From positions 1-64,000 of the forward strand of contig NRSV01000054.1 in the NCBI GenBank assembly GCA_002286855.1: a stretch of 64,000 bases of DNA, written 5' to 3'. Below the pieces are notes generated by a model that was not told the origin of the DNA, searched no databases, and saw nothing but the letters and a program-made list of their open reading frames with translations. A program made the translations under genes and the position numbers. Each line of letters opens with the position of its first letter. Position 1 is the first letter of the stretch. Shown in pieces: positions 44,515 to 55,234 of this stretch. The DNA comes from Bipolaris cookei (lineage: Eukaryota; Ascomycota; Dothideomycetes; Pleosporales; Pleosporaceae).

Positions 44515-45615
44515 ATGTCACTCACTCAGCTACCCCGGGCGCTGACCCCACACGCTATTCGCGCCTTCTCAACCACACGCCTGCGCTTCCAATCCTCATC
44601 CATACCATACACATCAACATGTCCCTCGCCAACCTGCGAATGCGCGTCTGCGCCAAAAGACCTGGACATCGATCGCAAGACACCACTGCTAAACACAATG
44701 GCCCCGTATTCGGAACAAGTCGTGTTCTGCACGGGAAAAGACGATTGGGCCAGTAATATTGAGCAAGAAGAAGGCGAGACGGGCGAGTTTGTCAAAGGGT
44801 TAAAAAGCGTAATAGGAAAAGGTGCACCTGGATTCGATGTAGGTCCGTTTTCGCCATGCCGTACATTCCCTTCCAAAATCTCTTCCCCTCTCTCGAGAAA
44901 AACACTAGCATAAACACTAACAATGTATCCCTAGCCCTTCACAAACATCCTCATAACCGCCTCCTCCCTACCCAAAAGCTCCACGCCCAACACAACAACC
45001 GCGCTCCTCTTCCCTAGCTTCAAGTTTATACAAAACCTCCCGCACACCCCTACTTCCCTCTCCGACTTCGCAACCGCATACCTAAAAGCAAAAACCCTAC
45101 ACCCCATGCACACCAACCTCTCCGCAACGCAAAAAGCCAATCTAACACGCGACGAATCAAAAGCGACATCCCTCCCAGAAGCACAAGATATAACCAAACC
45201 CACAGTCTTCATTTGCGGACACGGCGGCCGTGACCAACGCTGCGGTATCCTAGGCCCGCTCTTGCAATCTGCGTTTCGCAAAGAATTTCAGCGGAGAGGT
45301 CTAGATGCAGATGTGGGGCTCATAAGTCATATCGGGGGTCACAAGTATGCTGGAAACGTTATCATGTATGTTCCGCCTAGTATGAAGGGGAATGAGCTTA
45401 GTGGGGCGGGTGTGTGGTATGGGCGTGTGGGACCAGAGCATGTCGAGGGTTTGGTGGAGGAGACGTTTGTCAGAGGAAGGGTCATCACGGAGTTGCTGAG
45501 AGGTGGTGTTATGCAAGATGGGCGGAATATTGGGAGGATGGTTGAGGCGCAGATGAAGGATATTGGAGAGGAAGATGATGGTATGTTGAAGTTGAAGGCT
45601 AGAGCAAGGGAGTAG
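44515..45615 (+). CDS. AIM32: AIM32-type thioredoxin-like iron-sulfur protein, two exons
   Basis: The sucrase/ferredoxin-like family; yeast Aim32 is a mitochondrial thioredoxin-like [2Fe-2S] protein. Exons 44515-44838 and 44935-45615 give 334 residues; the 96-bp intron (GTAGGT, CTAAC branch, CCCTAG) joins GAPGFD to PFTNILITASSLPK. The N-terminus (MSLTQLPRALTPHAIRAFST) is a typical mitochondrial presequence. Conserved features include the first half with VVFCTGKDDWASNIE, VFICGHGGRDQRCGILGP with a Cys pair, and the terminal SHIGGHKYAGNVIMY whose two His can serve as cluster ligands. The iron-sulfur assignment rests on family knowledge. The gene flanks the accessory block on its right side. Confidence 0.9.
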
Positions 45616-45906
45616 GTCCGTTTGGGTATACATGAGCGATGTAGACGATTGTTTGATTACTATATAGAAACGATACACTATATAGAGCGTCAAAATAGAG
45701 ACTTGTCTGTGTATTGCTATTTTGTTGAATTGCCTTGACCTAGTCAAACACTGCAAAAACAAATTTCCTTGTTTCTCTAATCACTCAGAAAGGGATTTCC
45801 AGTCTGAAGTCACAACGAACAAAAAATTATCTTGCTTTAAATACCCATGGGAGATAATAATGAATGAGAGCTTAAAAAAAGAAAAAGAAAAGAAGGAAAA
45901 CGTACA

Positions 45907-46015
45907 AGCCCGACGTGGGGGTCGAACCCACAACCTTGAGATGTACTGAGTAATCGTGTCTGTTAGACCGTGAAAGACTAAGAGTCTCACGCTCTACCGA
46001 TTGAGCTAGCCGGGC
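45907..46015 (-). tRNA. tRNA-Lys (CUU) with a 36-nt intron
   Basis: The minus strand begins GCCCGGCTAGCTCAATCGG and ends with T-arm GTGGGTTCGACCCCCAC and acceptor strand GTCGGGC, which pairs with the 5' end over seven positions (one G-T). The anticodon CTT is at 45982-45980. An intron, 45978-45943, begins one base after the anticodon, the standard position. Removing it restores the loop CTCTTAA between paired TGAGA and TCTCA. Internal A and B box promoter elements are intact, so the gene is probably functional. Confidence 0.94.
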
Positions 46016-46399
46016 TATTGCTGTTTCGATGGATAATTTCAAATTTATACTAAATATGACTGTATTGATTTTTGTCAAAAAAAAAGCCATGCGATGCTCT
46101 TAGGTTCTCCCGCTATCCAATGTTGAATGACACTGGTATTGGCGGAAGAGAAATTTTCGTTCCACGGTTCAACTATTAGCCCCGCCGACTCACGTCACCT
46201 AACATCCATGTAAAATATAGTGTGAACCAGCACAAGGGTACAATCTTTACTCCAACATTATGCGCATTGCTTTCTACTACATCACATCCAAGAGTGTGCT
46301 GTTGATAGGAGCTGGTATCATTTCATCGCATGTCTATTCGCTCTATAATAAATGCCGCTAATCATTCTGGCTGGTATCGCTTCTCTATCATCAAGCAAT

Positions 46400-48800
46400 C
46401 TACAAAGTGCTCTCAAGTGCAAGGACCTGTTTCTTCGTTAGTATGATGTGTTTCTAGTGAGAGAAGTGTGACTTACAATGGCGGTCCTGCTGGGAATGTA
46501 GACTTGCAAAAAGTTCTTTCTGTTGTTCCAGGCGAACGGAGTGGTGAAGAACCTAGTTGATTCATCCACATTTCCGTGGCCACCATAGATCTTGCTGTCG
46601 GTGCTCAGTACAATCTTATAGGTGCCCTCCTGCTCAACACCAACACGGTAGTCCGTGAAGCTGTTCTGAGGATGGAAGTTGAAGATCCACAACAGGCCAG
46701 CGCGCTCAAACACAATGACTTTATCGCCTTCGTGCTTGAGACTGACGTAGGCTTGTGGCGAGTGGAGCCAGCCGTACTTCTCCTCGGTCCACTGCATCTT
46801 ACTGTCAAAGTCGTTCAGGAACTTGTAACGGAGGAGATCGTCATCAGGGAGGTTGAATTGACGACGAGCGTAGTGGAAGCTGTTGTTGTTGCCCTCACGG
46901 GGGAAGTCTAACCACTCTGGGTGACCGAACTCATTGCCCTCAAAGTTGAGATAACCTTCACCTCCAAGACCATGAGTGATCAATCGGATCATCTTGTGCA
47001 GCGACAGACCCCTGTCAATTACAGGTGTCAGCTCCGTGAGCGTTGACATATTGGTATACATCTGTGCATCGCAGAGCCAGAAGAGAAGTGTCTTGTCTCC
47101 CACAAGTCTGTATTGTGTTAGCATACATTTGTAAATATGTTGAGGTTGACTTACGCTTGGTCGTGACTCTCGGCATAGGCAATTGTCTTCTCCCCATGGC
47201 GTCGGTTTGTAAGTGTGAAGACAAGGGCACCCATGTCCCAGTCAATGTCCTGCTTCTCCTTCAACCACTTGATGTAAAGGTCTGGTACCGCCATGGCTAA
47301 TCTGTAGTCGAACCCTATGCCACCCAGAGAGAGTGACACACAGAGACCGGGCATACCAGAGACGTCTTCAGCAATCGTGATGGAGTCAGGGTAAAGGGTG
47401 TGCAATAGCTCGTTGGCCAGCATCAGATACACGACTGCTTCTTCGTCTACTGAGTCGCCAAAATACTCGTGGTAGCCGCCAGAGAAACCCCTGTAAGAGT
47501 GTCAGTATATACAGGCATAGGAAAACTGTCAACACTTACGTTCCGATACCGTGATGGGTGTACAGCATACTAGTGACCCCGTCGAATCGGAAGCCATCAA
47601 AACGGTACTCCTCCATCCAGAAGCGCAAGTTGCTGAGAAGGAAGCGCAGCACCTCATGGTGGCCATAGTTGAACAGTCTGCTGTCCCATAGGTCATGTCG
47701 TCCCTTTGGACCGGAATGGAAGTAAAGATGGTCGCTGCCGTCAAACATGTTCAGGCCATCAAGTACATTCTTGGATGCGTGGCTGTGCACCATATCCAGC
47801 AACACTGTGATGCCCATGCCATGCGCAGTGTCAATGAGCTCCTTGAGGTCGTCTGGGAGACCATATCGGCTGCTTGCAGCGAAGAAGCTGTTGATCTGGT
47901 AACCGAAACTGGCGTAGTAGGCATGCTCCATGACTGCCATCAACTGTATAGTGTTGTATCCCAAGCGCTGAATTCGTGGGAGAATGTTTTGCGTGAACTC
48001 CTTGTATGTAGCGACCTTTGGCTCGGGCGAGGATATACCAACGTGAGCCTCATAGATTCGCGCACTCTTGGGTTTTTGCGGGCGCTGGTTCTTCCACACA
48101 TACTTCTGGGGAGGGTTCCAGAAGCGCGCATCGTATACGGGGGAGACGCTCAGATCTTGTGTTACTCGGGTGATCCAGGCAGGGAGGCGCTCCTGGCGGG
48201 CGTGGTCGTTGGGGGTTACAAATGAGACCTAGTTGTTTCTGTCAGTTGTGCGTTGGGCTGAGGATGCATAATTGTTGTACCTTGATCTTTGAGTCGTGGG
48301 GGATGGCAGGCTGACCGTTCTGGCCAGGGACCGTCACCTCGAAGACACCGAAGTCATTCTTGGTCATGGGCGTTGCATCGCGGTCCCAGTTGTTGAAGTC
48401 GCCAATGAGGTAGGCACGCAGGGCATTGGGGGCCCATTCTCGGTATACGACATCGCCATTGGGCTGGACATTGAAGCCGAATCTTTCGAAACCCTGCAAG
48501 CGCCGTCAGTGACTGCGTGGCAACGAGATAAACAAGTTACATGCCCGCGAGAACTTTTCCAGGCCGCCCTCTGTCTCGTCAATCGTCTTGATCCATTTCT
48601 GGGCCTTTGAGAAGCGGCTCTTGAGGGAGTCTTTGAAGGGCTCTAGATAGCCGTCGAGTTGGATGATGCCTGTGGACAGCAGCCAGATCAGTCAATTGCG
48701 CGGGGCATTGGCACGGGCAGCGCGTACCGGTTCCATCATTGGGTATCTTGCCCGGTGCATCGCTCGTCGTCGAGTTTGCTGCTGCTTGGTTGAGCTCCAT
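46400..48800 (-). CDS. GLC3: Glycogen branching enzyme, seven exons
   Basis: 1,4-alpha-glucan branching enzyme (GH13), which forms alpha-1,6 branches in glycogen in the cytoplasm. Exons are 48800-48728, 48669-48545, 48493-48281, 48228-47540, 47490-47155, 47107-46477 and 46426-46400; phases all agree, giving 697 residues. An N-terminal CBM48-like domain contains YLIGDFNNWDRDATPM. The catalytic barrel has YRFDGFRFDGVTSM (nucleophile Asp353) and TIAEDVSGMP (acid/base Glu408), plus ESHDQALVGD. The last exon encodes only VLALESTL, which completes the conserved end SRTAIVLALE. Intron 2 starts with GCATGT instead of GT, the only donor that keeps the frame. Divergent from MCX1; an AGGGG stress-type element lies at 48850-48854. 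Confidence 0.95.
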
Positions 48801-49447
48801 CGTATGTGAGGTGGGATGGGGCGTTGTCAGGCGCGCAAGTTATACAGAGAGGGGTTTGCTGTGAAGAGCAAGACAGCGACAATGGACTGTGCAAATTGCC
48901 CAGCTTTTAAAAGAGCAATGGCAAAAAACGAGGCTCACAGGCTATCTGCAGGAGAAATCATTTCCTTTTTGCGGGGTCATTAACCCGCTTCCAGCGCAGG
49001 GCAGGTCTCAACGAAAGGGCGTTGACCCAACGACACAACGTCATAGCTCGCTGGCGGCTGGATGAGGCATCGCGCCCCCGCCACCTGTCCCAACAGTGGG
49101 CATAGCATAACCCCCAGGGAGATTCACGCACAATTCTCCGCTACTGAGGCTGGTGAGAGGCGAGGGGCGACGGGCGACGGCTAACTGCAACAGGCGTCGC
49201 GGAGGGCTTTGGCGGCTATGCTTGCCACTGCGCGGCAACGAGTCCCTTTTATCGGCATCGGCTGCCGTGGGGAGCTTCCCCCGCATCTCAGCTCGACGTG
49301 GGGACACAAGCTCGCGGCTCAACCACGGTTACTGTCGCAGCCGCCTTGGGGCTATTGAATAGCGCTCGTGACCTCTGCTTTCCATTCCGACTATATATAG
49401 AGAGAGTCCTGTCATGTGAAGCCCTCGGCATGCCCGTCTCAGTCACC
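48801..49447. promoter_or_regulatory. Shared promoter of GLC3 and MCX1
   Basis: A 647-bp interval between divergent starts. AGGGG (48850-48854) matches the stress response element that controls glycogen genes in yeast. A CTATATATAG box lies at 49391-49400, about 50 bp before the MCX1 start. Functional assignment is inference from motif and context. Confidence 0.45.
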
Positions 49448-51382
49448 ATGCTACTTTCCAGGCCGCTCCAGCGCGCCCTCCCCGCTGCTGTCTCGCCACA
49501 GGCACGCGCCTCCTACCTTGCTCTCTACAGCATCTCGCGCGCCACCCGCCTGCCACTGTCGCTGCCGCTGTCGCACACGCGCAAGTCATCGAGATTTCAT
49601 CGATCCGACTTTAGTGGCCAGGGCTTCTCTTCTTTCTATGAGCCAGACCAGCCAACCCGGGGCCCGCTGGGCGGCGCAAGCAGTGTAGGTGCCGGGCTCA
49701 TCACACCCAAGGCCCTCCGCCAGCATCTCGACCAATTCGTTGTCGACCAGGACCGTGCAAAGATAGTCCTGAGTGTGGCAGTCCATGAGCACCATCTGCG
49801 CATACAGGAGCTCAAGCGACAGCAACATGAGCAGGCGAGATTGGAGGCACAGGCCCAGAGGAGGGCGTCCGTCTTCCGCCATCCAGTAGAAGGTAGATCC
49901 AACCCTCATCTTGGCTCAGCTCCCAATCTGATCACGCGACTAACAAACACAGTAGACGAGTTTCCAGGCCAGCAATCTACCGTAGAATTGCACAGTCATA
50001 GTGACCCACAATCGTTCAGCGAAGCACCAGCGTATCGGCCGGCGTCAGACTCCCCAGCAGACCCTGACTCGTTACTTGACACCAGCGACCACCAGCTGCT
50101 GATAGAAAAGTCCAATGTGCTCATACTTGGTCCAACAGGTGTAGGCAAAACCCTCATGTGCAAGACACTGGCAAAGACACTGGGCCTGCCCATCTCCATG
50201 TCTGACTGCACCACCTTCACACAAGCTGGATACATTGGTGATGATGTAGAATCATGTGTAGCTCGTTTGTTCTCTGCTGCAAACTATGACATTGAAGCGA
50301 CCGAGCATGGCATCATAGTGCTGGATGAGATTGACAAGATCGCTGGCACAAAGATATCATACGGCAAGGACGTTGGCGGAGAGGGCGTCCAACAAGCCCT
50401 CCTCAAGATCATCGAAGGTACTACTGTGCAGGTGCAAGCCAAGCCAGAGAAGAACGCCAACAGACCCGGTGGTACTGGTAGAATGGACACGCCTCAACCT
50501 CCTGGTCCAGGAGCAAACAAGGGTGAGGTCTTCAACATCCGAACTGACAACATCCTCTTCATATGTACCGGCGCATTCTCGAACCTCCACAAGATCATCC
50601 TCGACCGGAAGTCTAAGAGTGGCATGGGTTTCGGAGCGTCAATACGGTCATCCAGCGCACATGCGGCTGCTAATGGTACCGTGTTGAGAGGTCCAGAGGC
50701 CGAGTTGTTCAAAAAGGACGCTCCCTTCTTTGTCCCACCAATGTCGGAGGTATCAAACCCCTTTGGCGTCAGACAAGTCGCAAAGGAAGACAAGGTTAAT
50801 GTGCTTGACCATGTGCAGCCAGAAGATCTGCAGAAATTTGGCATGATACCTGAGCTCATTGGCAGGATACCTACCGTTTGTGCGGTGGCAGCGCTAGACG
50901 AAGACGCCCTGGTTCGCGTACTAACTGAGCCCAGAGACAGCCTCATTCGACAGGAGGAGCACAAGTCGTATCTTAGGAATATTGAGCTGCGCTTCACTAC
51001 TGGAGCTTTGCGGGAAATTGCACGCAAAGCCAGCAAGATGGGCACTGGTGCTCGCGGGTTGCGACACATTGTTGATCAGCTTCTCCTACAAGCCAAGTAC
51101 GAGACACCAGGTATGGATCATTATTGTCGAACCGAAGAGCGAAATGAAGTTTCTAACAAGAAAACAGGATCAAGTGTCAAGCACATCCTCGTAACGCAAG
51201 ACGTTGCCCTCCTCAAGCGCGCACCACTATACTTCCACCGAGGCCAATCCGCCGCCTTCGAAGCCACACACGCACAAGAAGAAGAGAAATGGGAAGAAGA
51301 GCTTCGCCGCCACGAAGATCCATCAATCCTCCTGGTCAACAACTTCGAAGAGTACAGGAAAGCTGGCGCTGCAGGCTTTTAG
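49448..51382 (+). CDS. MCX1: Mitochondrial ClpX-type AAA+ unfoldase, two exons
   Basis: An ATP-driven protein unfoldase of the mitochondrial matrix, the ClpX homologue called Mcx1 in yeast. Start ATG 49448 (CACCATGC) opens a basic presequence (MLLSRPLQRALPAAVSPQAR); another ATG lies 18 bp upstream in frame. Walker A is GPTGVGKT at residues 228-235 and Walker B IIVLDEID with Asp-Glu at 293-294. ClpX-specific GYIGDDVES and IPELIGRIPTV are present. The bacterial N-terminal zinc domain is absent, as in other fungal Mcx1 proteins. An intron at 51111-51167 (GTATGG, TCTAAC branch, AACAG) is inferred; it is 57 bp without a stop, so retention would add 19 residues. Spliced length is 625 residues. A long Gln/Ser-rich insertion precedes the ATPase core. 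Confidence 0.92.
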   Translation: MLLSRPLQRALPAAVSPQARASYLALYSISRATRLPLSLPLSHTRKSSRFHRSDFSGQGFSSFYEPDQPTRGPLGGASSVGAGLITPKALRQHLDQFVVDQDRAKIVLSVAVHEHHLRIQELKRQQHEQARLEAQAQRRASVFRHPVEGRSNPHLGSAPNLITRLTNTVDEFPGQQSTVELHSHSDPQSFSEAPAYRPASDSPADPDSLLDTSDHQLLIEKSNVLILGPTGVGKTLMCKTLAKTLGLPISMSDCTTFTQAGYIGDDVESCVARLFSAANYDIEATEHGIIVLDEIDKIAGTKISYGKDVGGEGVQQALLKIIEGTTVQVQAKPEKNANRPGGTGRMDTPQPPGPGANKGEVFNIRTDNILFICTGAFSNLHKIILDRKSKSGMGFGASIRSSSAHAAANGTVLRGPEAELFKKDAPFFVPPMSEVSNPFGVRQVAKEDKVNVLDHVQPEDLQKFGMIPELIGRIPTVCAVAALDEDALVRVLTEPRDSLIRQEEHKSYLRNIELRFTTGALREIARKASKMGTGARGLRHIVDQLLLQAKYETPGMDHYCRTEERNEVSNKKTGSSVKHILVTQDVALLKRAPLYFHRGQSAAFEATHAQEEEKWEEELRRHEDPSILLVNNFEEYRKAGAAGF

Positions 51383-51692
51383 CCTATGCGAACACATGGG
51401 CTTTGTGTCACCCACCTGTTTGCATCTGCCGTGCATGACGTATACTTGGAACCATGCATGCTGTTATAGACGATCTACCTTCCCTCAGATAAGACCAAGC
51501 GGCTTCGGACCGTTGCCAGCGCTCCAGATAGGAAAAGCCAAGTGTTTTGGCTTCGCGAGTGGTGTGAGGTGGTGAGTCGTTGTAGTCGCCAGACCTTCTC
51601 CATCACAGTTCTTAGGTTTTCTAGCATGGGTTTTGATGGTGTTTGATGTCTTTTTCTTATATTATTTTCTTGTCGATTTTTCTCATTGGATT

Positions 51693-51706
51693 GGGGGGGG
51701 GGGGGG
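51693..51706 (+). repeat. Homopolymer of 14 G
   Basis: An uninterrupted run of 14 G about 310 bp beyond the MCX1 stop. Such runs are slippage-prone. Confidence 0.95.
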
Positions 51707-52123
51707 TTGCAAAGCTTTTCACGCCGTCATGTACCAACGAGTCCCTTGTTTGCATTGGTGGATAGCGAAATCGTTTGGAATCAGCTACTAGGAGTTATTC
51801 TGCCCGGTCACATATAAGATATAAGAAAGTCATCGGATGAAGATATGGATGTATCACCCACACCAGTTCATACTCTATGCTACCACTCTTGAACCCGTTC
51901 TACTCTTCATCTAATACCTCGCCGTCCCTCCCGTCTTACCCTCCTCCACCCTTATTGCACCCATCGCCTCGATATACCCGGAAAGTTCAAAATCAATCAA
52001 ATCCGGCAACTATATCCCCATATCTCACTCCTAAAAAACTTTTGTCACTCACGCATCTGCATCCAAACCCTAACCTTCTCCCCGCAGACATCCCCGTCAA
52101 ATACAAATCTCCGGTCACACGTA

Positions 52124-52152
52124 CGTACATACATACATACATACATACATAC
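52124..52152 (+). repeat. (CATA)n microsatellite
   Basis: About seven CATA units preceded by two CGTA-like variants. Confidence 0.9.
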
Positions 52153-52543
52153 GGCTGCGGTCTATGTACACCGACCGGTACTTCCCCCAAACCCTAATTC
52201 ATCCCCCTCCTCCTCCCGCCCCACTTGCCCACCCAATCATTGCTTCGAGCGCTAGATGAAAGGCATGGCCTTGTTTCGCACACAGCGTACGCAAAGTGCG
52301 TATGGTTGAGAAAAGTAATAAACCATCTAGGTTTAACCAGATCATGTGATGAATATACATGAAGGCAGGGGGAGGAAGAGAGAGGGGTAAGGGGAACAAG
52401 GACGACGCTTGTGTAGCTAGGGGCTAGAGTTTGCACGTGTATTTTAAATGGTCTGGGGGAGGGTAGGGGAGATAAGTGGTTAGAGTTAGTTTCCCAGGTT
52501 TGACAAGTAAAGTATCTGCTTACGCCTTTTTCTTCTTTCCCTT

Positions 52544-52567
52544 CTTCTTTCTTTCTTTCTTTCTTTC
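52544..52567 (+). repeat. (CTTT)n microsatellite
   Basis: Roughly six consecutive CTTT units within a longer pyrimidine tract. Confidence 0.85.
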
Positions 52568-52767
52568 TTCAGGGTGGTATGTATGCAAGAGAAGCGTGCG
52601 GAGAGAGAGATAAGAGTGAGGCATACAGACTACTGACAGGGACGATTGATGGTGATGATCTTGGATAAAGATCGACCTATGCTGATAGTAGTAAACAAGC
52701 GAACGGAAGAGTCCGGGAGGAAGAGCCGGAATCATCTTACTGAATCGACTGACTAAACGCGCTTCAT

Positions 52768-52781
52768 GGGGGGGGGGGGGG
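52768..52781 (+). repeat. Homopolymer of 14 G
   Basis: A second 14-nt poly-G in the same convergent intergenic region, 1.06 kb from the first. Confidence 0.95.
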
Positions 52782-53491
52782 CAGATGCAGACTGGCTGGC
52801 TGATACTGACAGATTGGATTGCGCAAGCGCGAGAGTGCGGAAGATGTGGCTACTACTATGGACATGCACAGACAAGGGGTATTGGGCCCCACGAACGAAC
52901 CCGCTCTCTCTTCGGCGAAACATATGCGCAAGCCTGCATGTGGGACAATGTGCGTCGTGGAACTGGGAAGGGAAGGTACGACGGACGTGGACAGCTGAAA
53001 AGCGCAAGCGCTCACACACACCCAAGATGATATATCAAATCTATCGTTGTCCCTGCGAAGGGAAACAATAGCAAATGTATAGAATTTGGTACAAAAAAAG
53101 GGTGTTAGTCTAAAAATTAAAGTCGTAGTATCCAACAAATAAAAAAAGACCGCGACAATTCTATAGCTCTCAATCCGTAAGCCTCTCCAAATCGAAAAAA
53201 CATGCATTCTGGGCATTCGTGTTGAAAACGTAAGTGTGAGAACCTCATTGGTCAAAACACATCTTCCCAGGACCAATTTGGCCGAAGCCCATGGTGCCGC
53301 AAGTGCCGATGAATAGAGGTGTACCAAAGAATACACGCGGAGCCGTTCCCTAATGACCCAATGCTCCTCCCAAATTCGTCACCCACTATTACAATACATG
53401 CCTTGAACGCCGCTCATATGCCCGCTATGCATGTTGCTAGGTTGTTTTTTTTAGGTATGTTCATAATTCGTACTTTCGTGTCATGGAGATT

Positions 53492-55234
53492 TCATTCTTC
53501 GAAATCTTCATACAACATGAACCCCGGCTGAGCACGCATCTTTTTGGCGCCCCTTCCTTGATCCCATGTTGGTGATGCTGGTCGCGACGTGGCCCGAGAT
53601 GGCGGCTGGGACGAGTACATTTGTGGGTATGATGGTTGTGCCGGGAACTGAAAGTTGAACGTTTGTGGGAAGCTATCCAACGAGTGAGGACGCTGAAGCG
53701 CGTAGCCGTTGTGACTAGGCACCTGTTCTCCTGTCGGACTTAGCATGGTCGGCGGGAAGTAGCTTTGTCCCCGTTGGTGGTTCGCGTATTGCTGGGTCGG
53801 CGGGGGTGCAGGCATGCCAGTGCCGTAGAAACCCATACCAGTTTGGTTGGATGCCTGGGCAGCGACAGCAGAGCCCATCATTCGAGAGTACTGTGCTTCT
53901 CGTGGAAAGAAGACACTCTGGGAGTGGGGCAAGCCTGGTGTCTGGGGAACAATAGGAGTAGTGGGTAGCGAGTACTGGCTACTGCAGACGGTAGGAGAGT
54001 ATTCTGATATGGGAACCGCATACTGCATAGGCATGGCCTCATGGGGACCCGTGGGGATGGTCAGGGCGCTCAGAGTCTCTGATGGGTTCTCTTTGTTCTT
54101 GTGGTCGTCTGTGATTTGAACAATCTCAGATATCTCTTGAGCGAGCAAGTGATCTTTGGCGTCCTTGAAAGTAAAAATAACGCGGTAGCCAACCGGCGAC
54201 TTGTCTTCTTGATGCCTGCAGTAGCATGTTATTCGCATAACAAACTCAACCTTCTTCGCAGCGGAAGAGAAGTCAGGGCTGTCGTTGTCCTGCCACCTCT
54301 TGAACTCCTTCTCGTTGATCATGATGATACGGTCATCTTCGTAGCTCGACCACTCCTTCTCGTCGTCTGCTTCTCGCTTCTTCTTGCGGTTGAACCTCTT
54401 AGCCTCACGCTCTTTGCAGCCCTCGCAGATGATGACTGCGCCGCCGTTCTGAGGGTGGCATCGGTCCTCTTTGGCAACGTCAGTAATGGCGACTCCACGC
54501 GGGCGACGCGGGGTTGGTTCATCGCCCCGTGCACGACGGAAAGCACGCTCCAGGCCCTCTGGCTTGTCAACGGCAGTTGCCAAGACCAGGGTCAGCTGTA
54601 AGCGGGTGGTGTTGTTATTCTTTTCGTTTGCCTCGACTTCTTCAGTGCTGGCCATTTGCTTTGGCTTTGCGAGATTTTGACGGGGGAAGCGTATCCATTG
54701 GTAGTGGGGGGAGAGGGGATCCATGGTGACGGTAGTCTTGATTTGTGTTTCAGCACGGTTCTTGTTCTTATCGAGAGCAATGGAGACGGTGGATTGCTTG
54801 ATTGGTTGAGGAATGTGGATGGCAGGCCAGGTGTCAGTGGGCACGGAGTCGGCACACGTTTCGGGTGAGCTCGTCTGACTCTGTTCCCGGTTGAAGTCGC
54901 CAGGCGAATTGGCATTGCTGAAGATGAAGGTCTCGTGGGGCGAGGGCGTGTTGGATGTTGGGGTTGAATGGGCCGTGTTCACAAAGGTGGTGAAGTCGTC
55001 CTCTGGGCGGATGCATGGGTAGGCCTGGTTGGAGAAGGAAGTGAGGTCGAGGGCCGAGTCCTGTTTCCTGCTGGTGCGGTCGGCGGTCGAGGTCATGACA
55101 GCGGCATCATAGGGCTGGGTGAAGCCGGTGGGGTCGATGCGCATCTGCCAGAACGAGTCCTGGAAGTCACCAGCGCCGTGGTTCTCCAGGTCCTGGGGGT
55201 TGACAAAGGAGGTGAAGGAGTTCATTGTGTCCAT
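53492..55234 (-). CDS. SPT23/MGA2-like transcription factor, N-terminal-domain type
   Basis: A probable nuclear regulator with the DNA-binding-like region found at the front of yeast Spt23/Mga2 (IPT-type factors). A single exon of about 580 residues starts at ATG 55234 (MDTMNSFTSFVNPQ). An acidic and Ser/Thr/Pro-rich activation-type region comes first, then from about residue 165 the conserved block: SPHYQWIRFPRQNLAKPKQM, AVIICEGCKEREAKRFNRKK, DDRIIMINEKEFKRW and VEFVMRITCYCRHQEDKSPV. The last 180 residues are Gln/Pro/Tyr-rich. Ankyrin repeats and the C-terminal membrane anchor of yeast Spt23/Mga2 are missing, so this is a shorter soluble relative, known in other fungi as an SPT3-suppressor-like protein. 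Targets cannot be inferred here. The coding frame is open upstream of 55234 without an ATG. Confidence 0.75.
   Translation of the reverse strand: MDTMNSFTSFVNPQDLENHGAGDFQDSFWQMRIDPTGFTQPYDAAVMTSTADRTSRKQDSALDLTSFSNQAYPCIRPEDDFTTFVNTAHSTPTSNTPSPHETFIFSNANSPGDFNREQSQTSSPETCADSVPTDTWPAIHIPQPIKQSTVSIALDKNKNRAETQIKTTVTMDPLSPHYQWIRFPRQNLAKPKQMASTEEVEANEKNNNTTRLQLTLVLATAVDKPEGLERAFRRARGDEPTPRRPRGVAITDVAKEDRCHPQNGGAVIICEGCKEREAKRFNRKKKREADDEKEWSSYEDDRIIMINEKEFKRWQDNDSPDFSSAAKKVEFVMRITCYCRHQEDKSPVGYRVIFTFKDAKDHLLAQEISEIVQITDDHKNKENPSETLSALTIPTGPHEAMPMQYAVPISEYSPTVCSSQYSLPTTPIVPQTPGLPHSQSVFFPREAQYSRMMGSAVAAQASNQTGMGFYGTGMPAPPPTQQYANHQRGQSYFPPTMLSPTGEQVPSHNGYALQRPHSLDSFPQTFNFQFPAQPSYPQMYSSQPPSRATSRPASPTWDQGRGAKKMRAQPGFMLYEDFEE

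Larger units (their letters stand above)
51383..53491. other. Intergenic region between convergent genes, rich in simple repeats
   Basis: This holds the 3' regions of MCX1 and the SPT23/MGA2-like gene. Features are a 14-nt poly-G (51693-51706), a (CATA)n run (about 52124-52152), a (CTTT)n run (about 52544-52567) and a second 14-nt poly-G (52768-52781). No coding region was recognised. Confidence 0.6.

Noticed and set aside
45301..45762. Minus-strand open frame of 153 codons
   Set aside because: It is antisense to the conserved C-terminal part of AIM32 and its 3' flank.
54101..54601. Plus-strand open frame of 166 codons
   Set aside because: It is antisense to the conserved core of the SPT23/MGA2-like gene.
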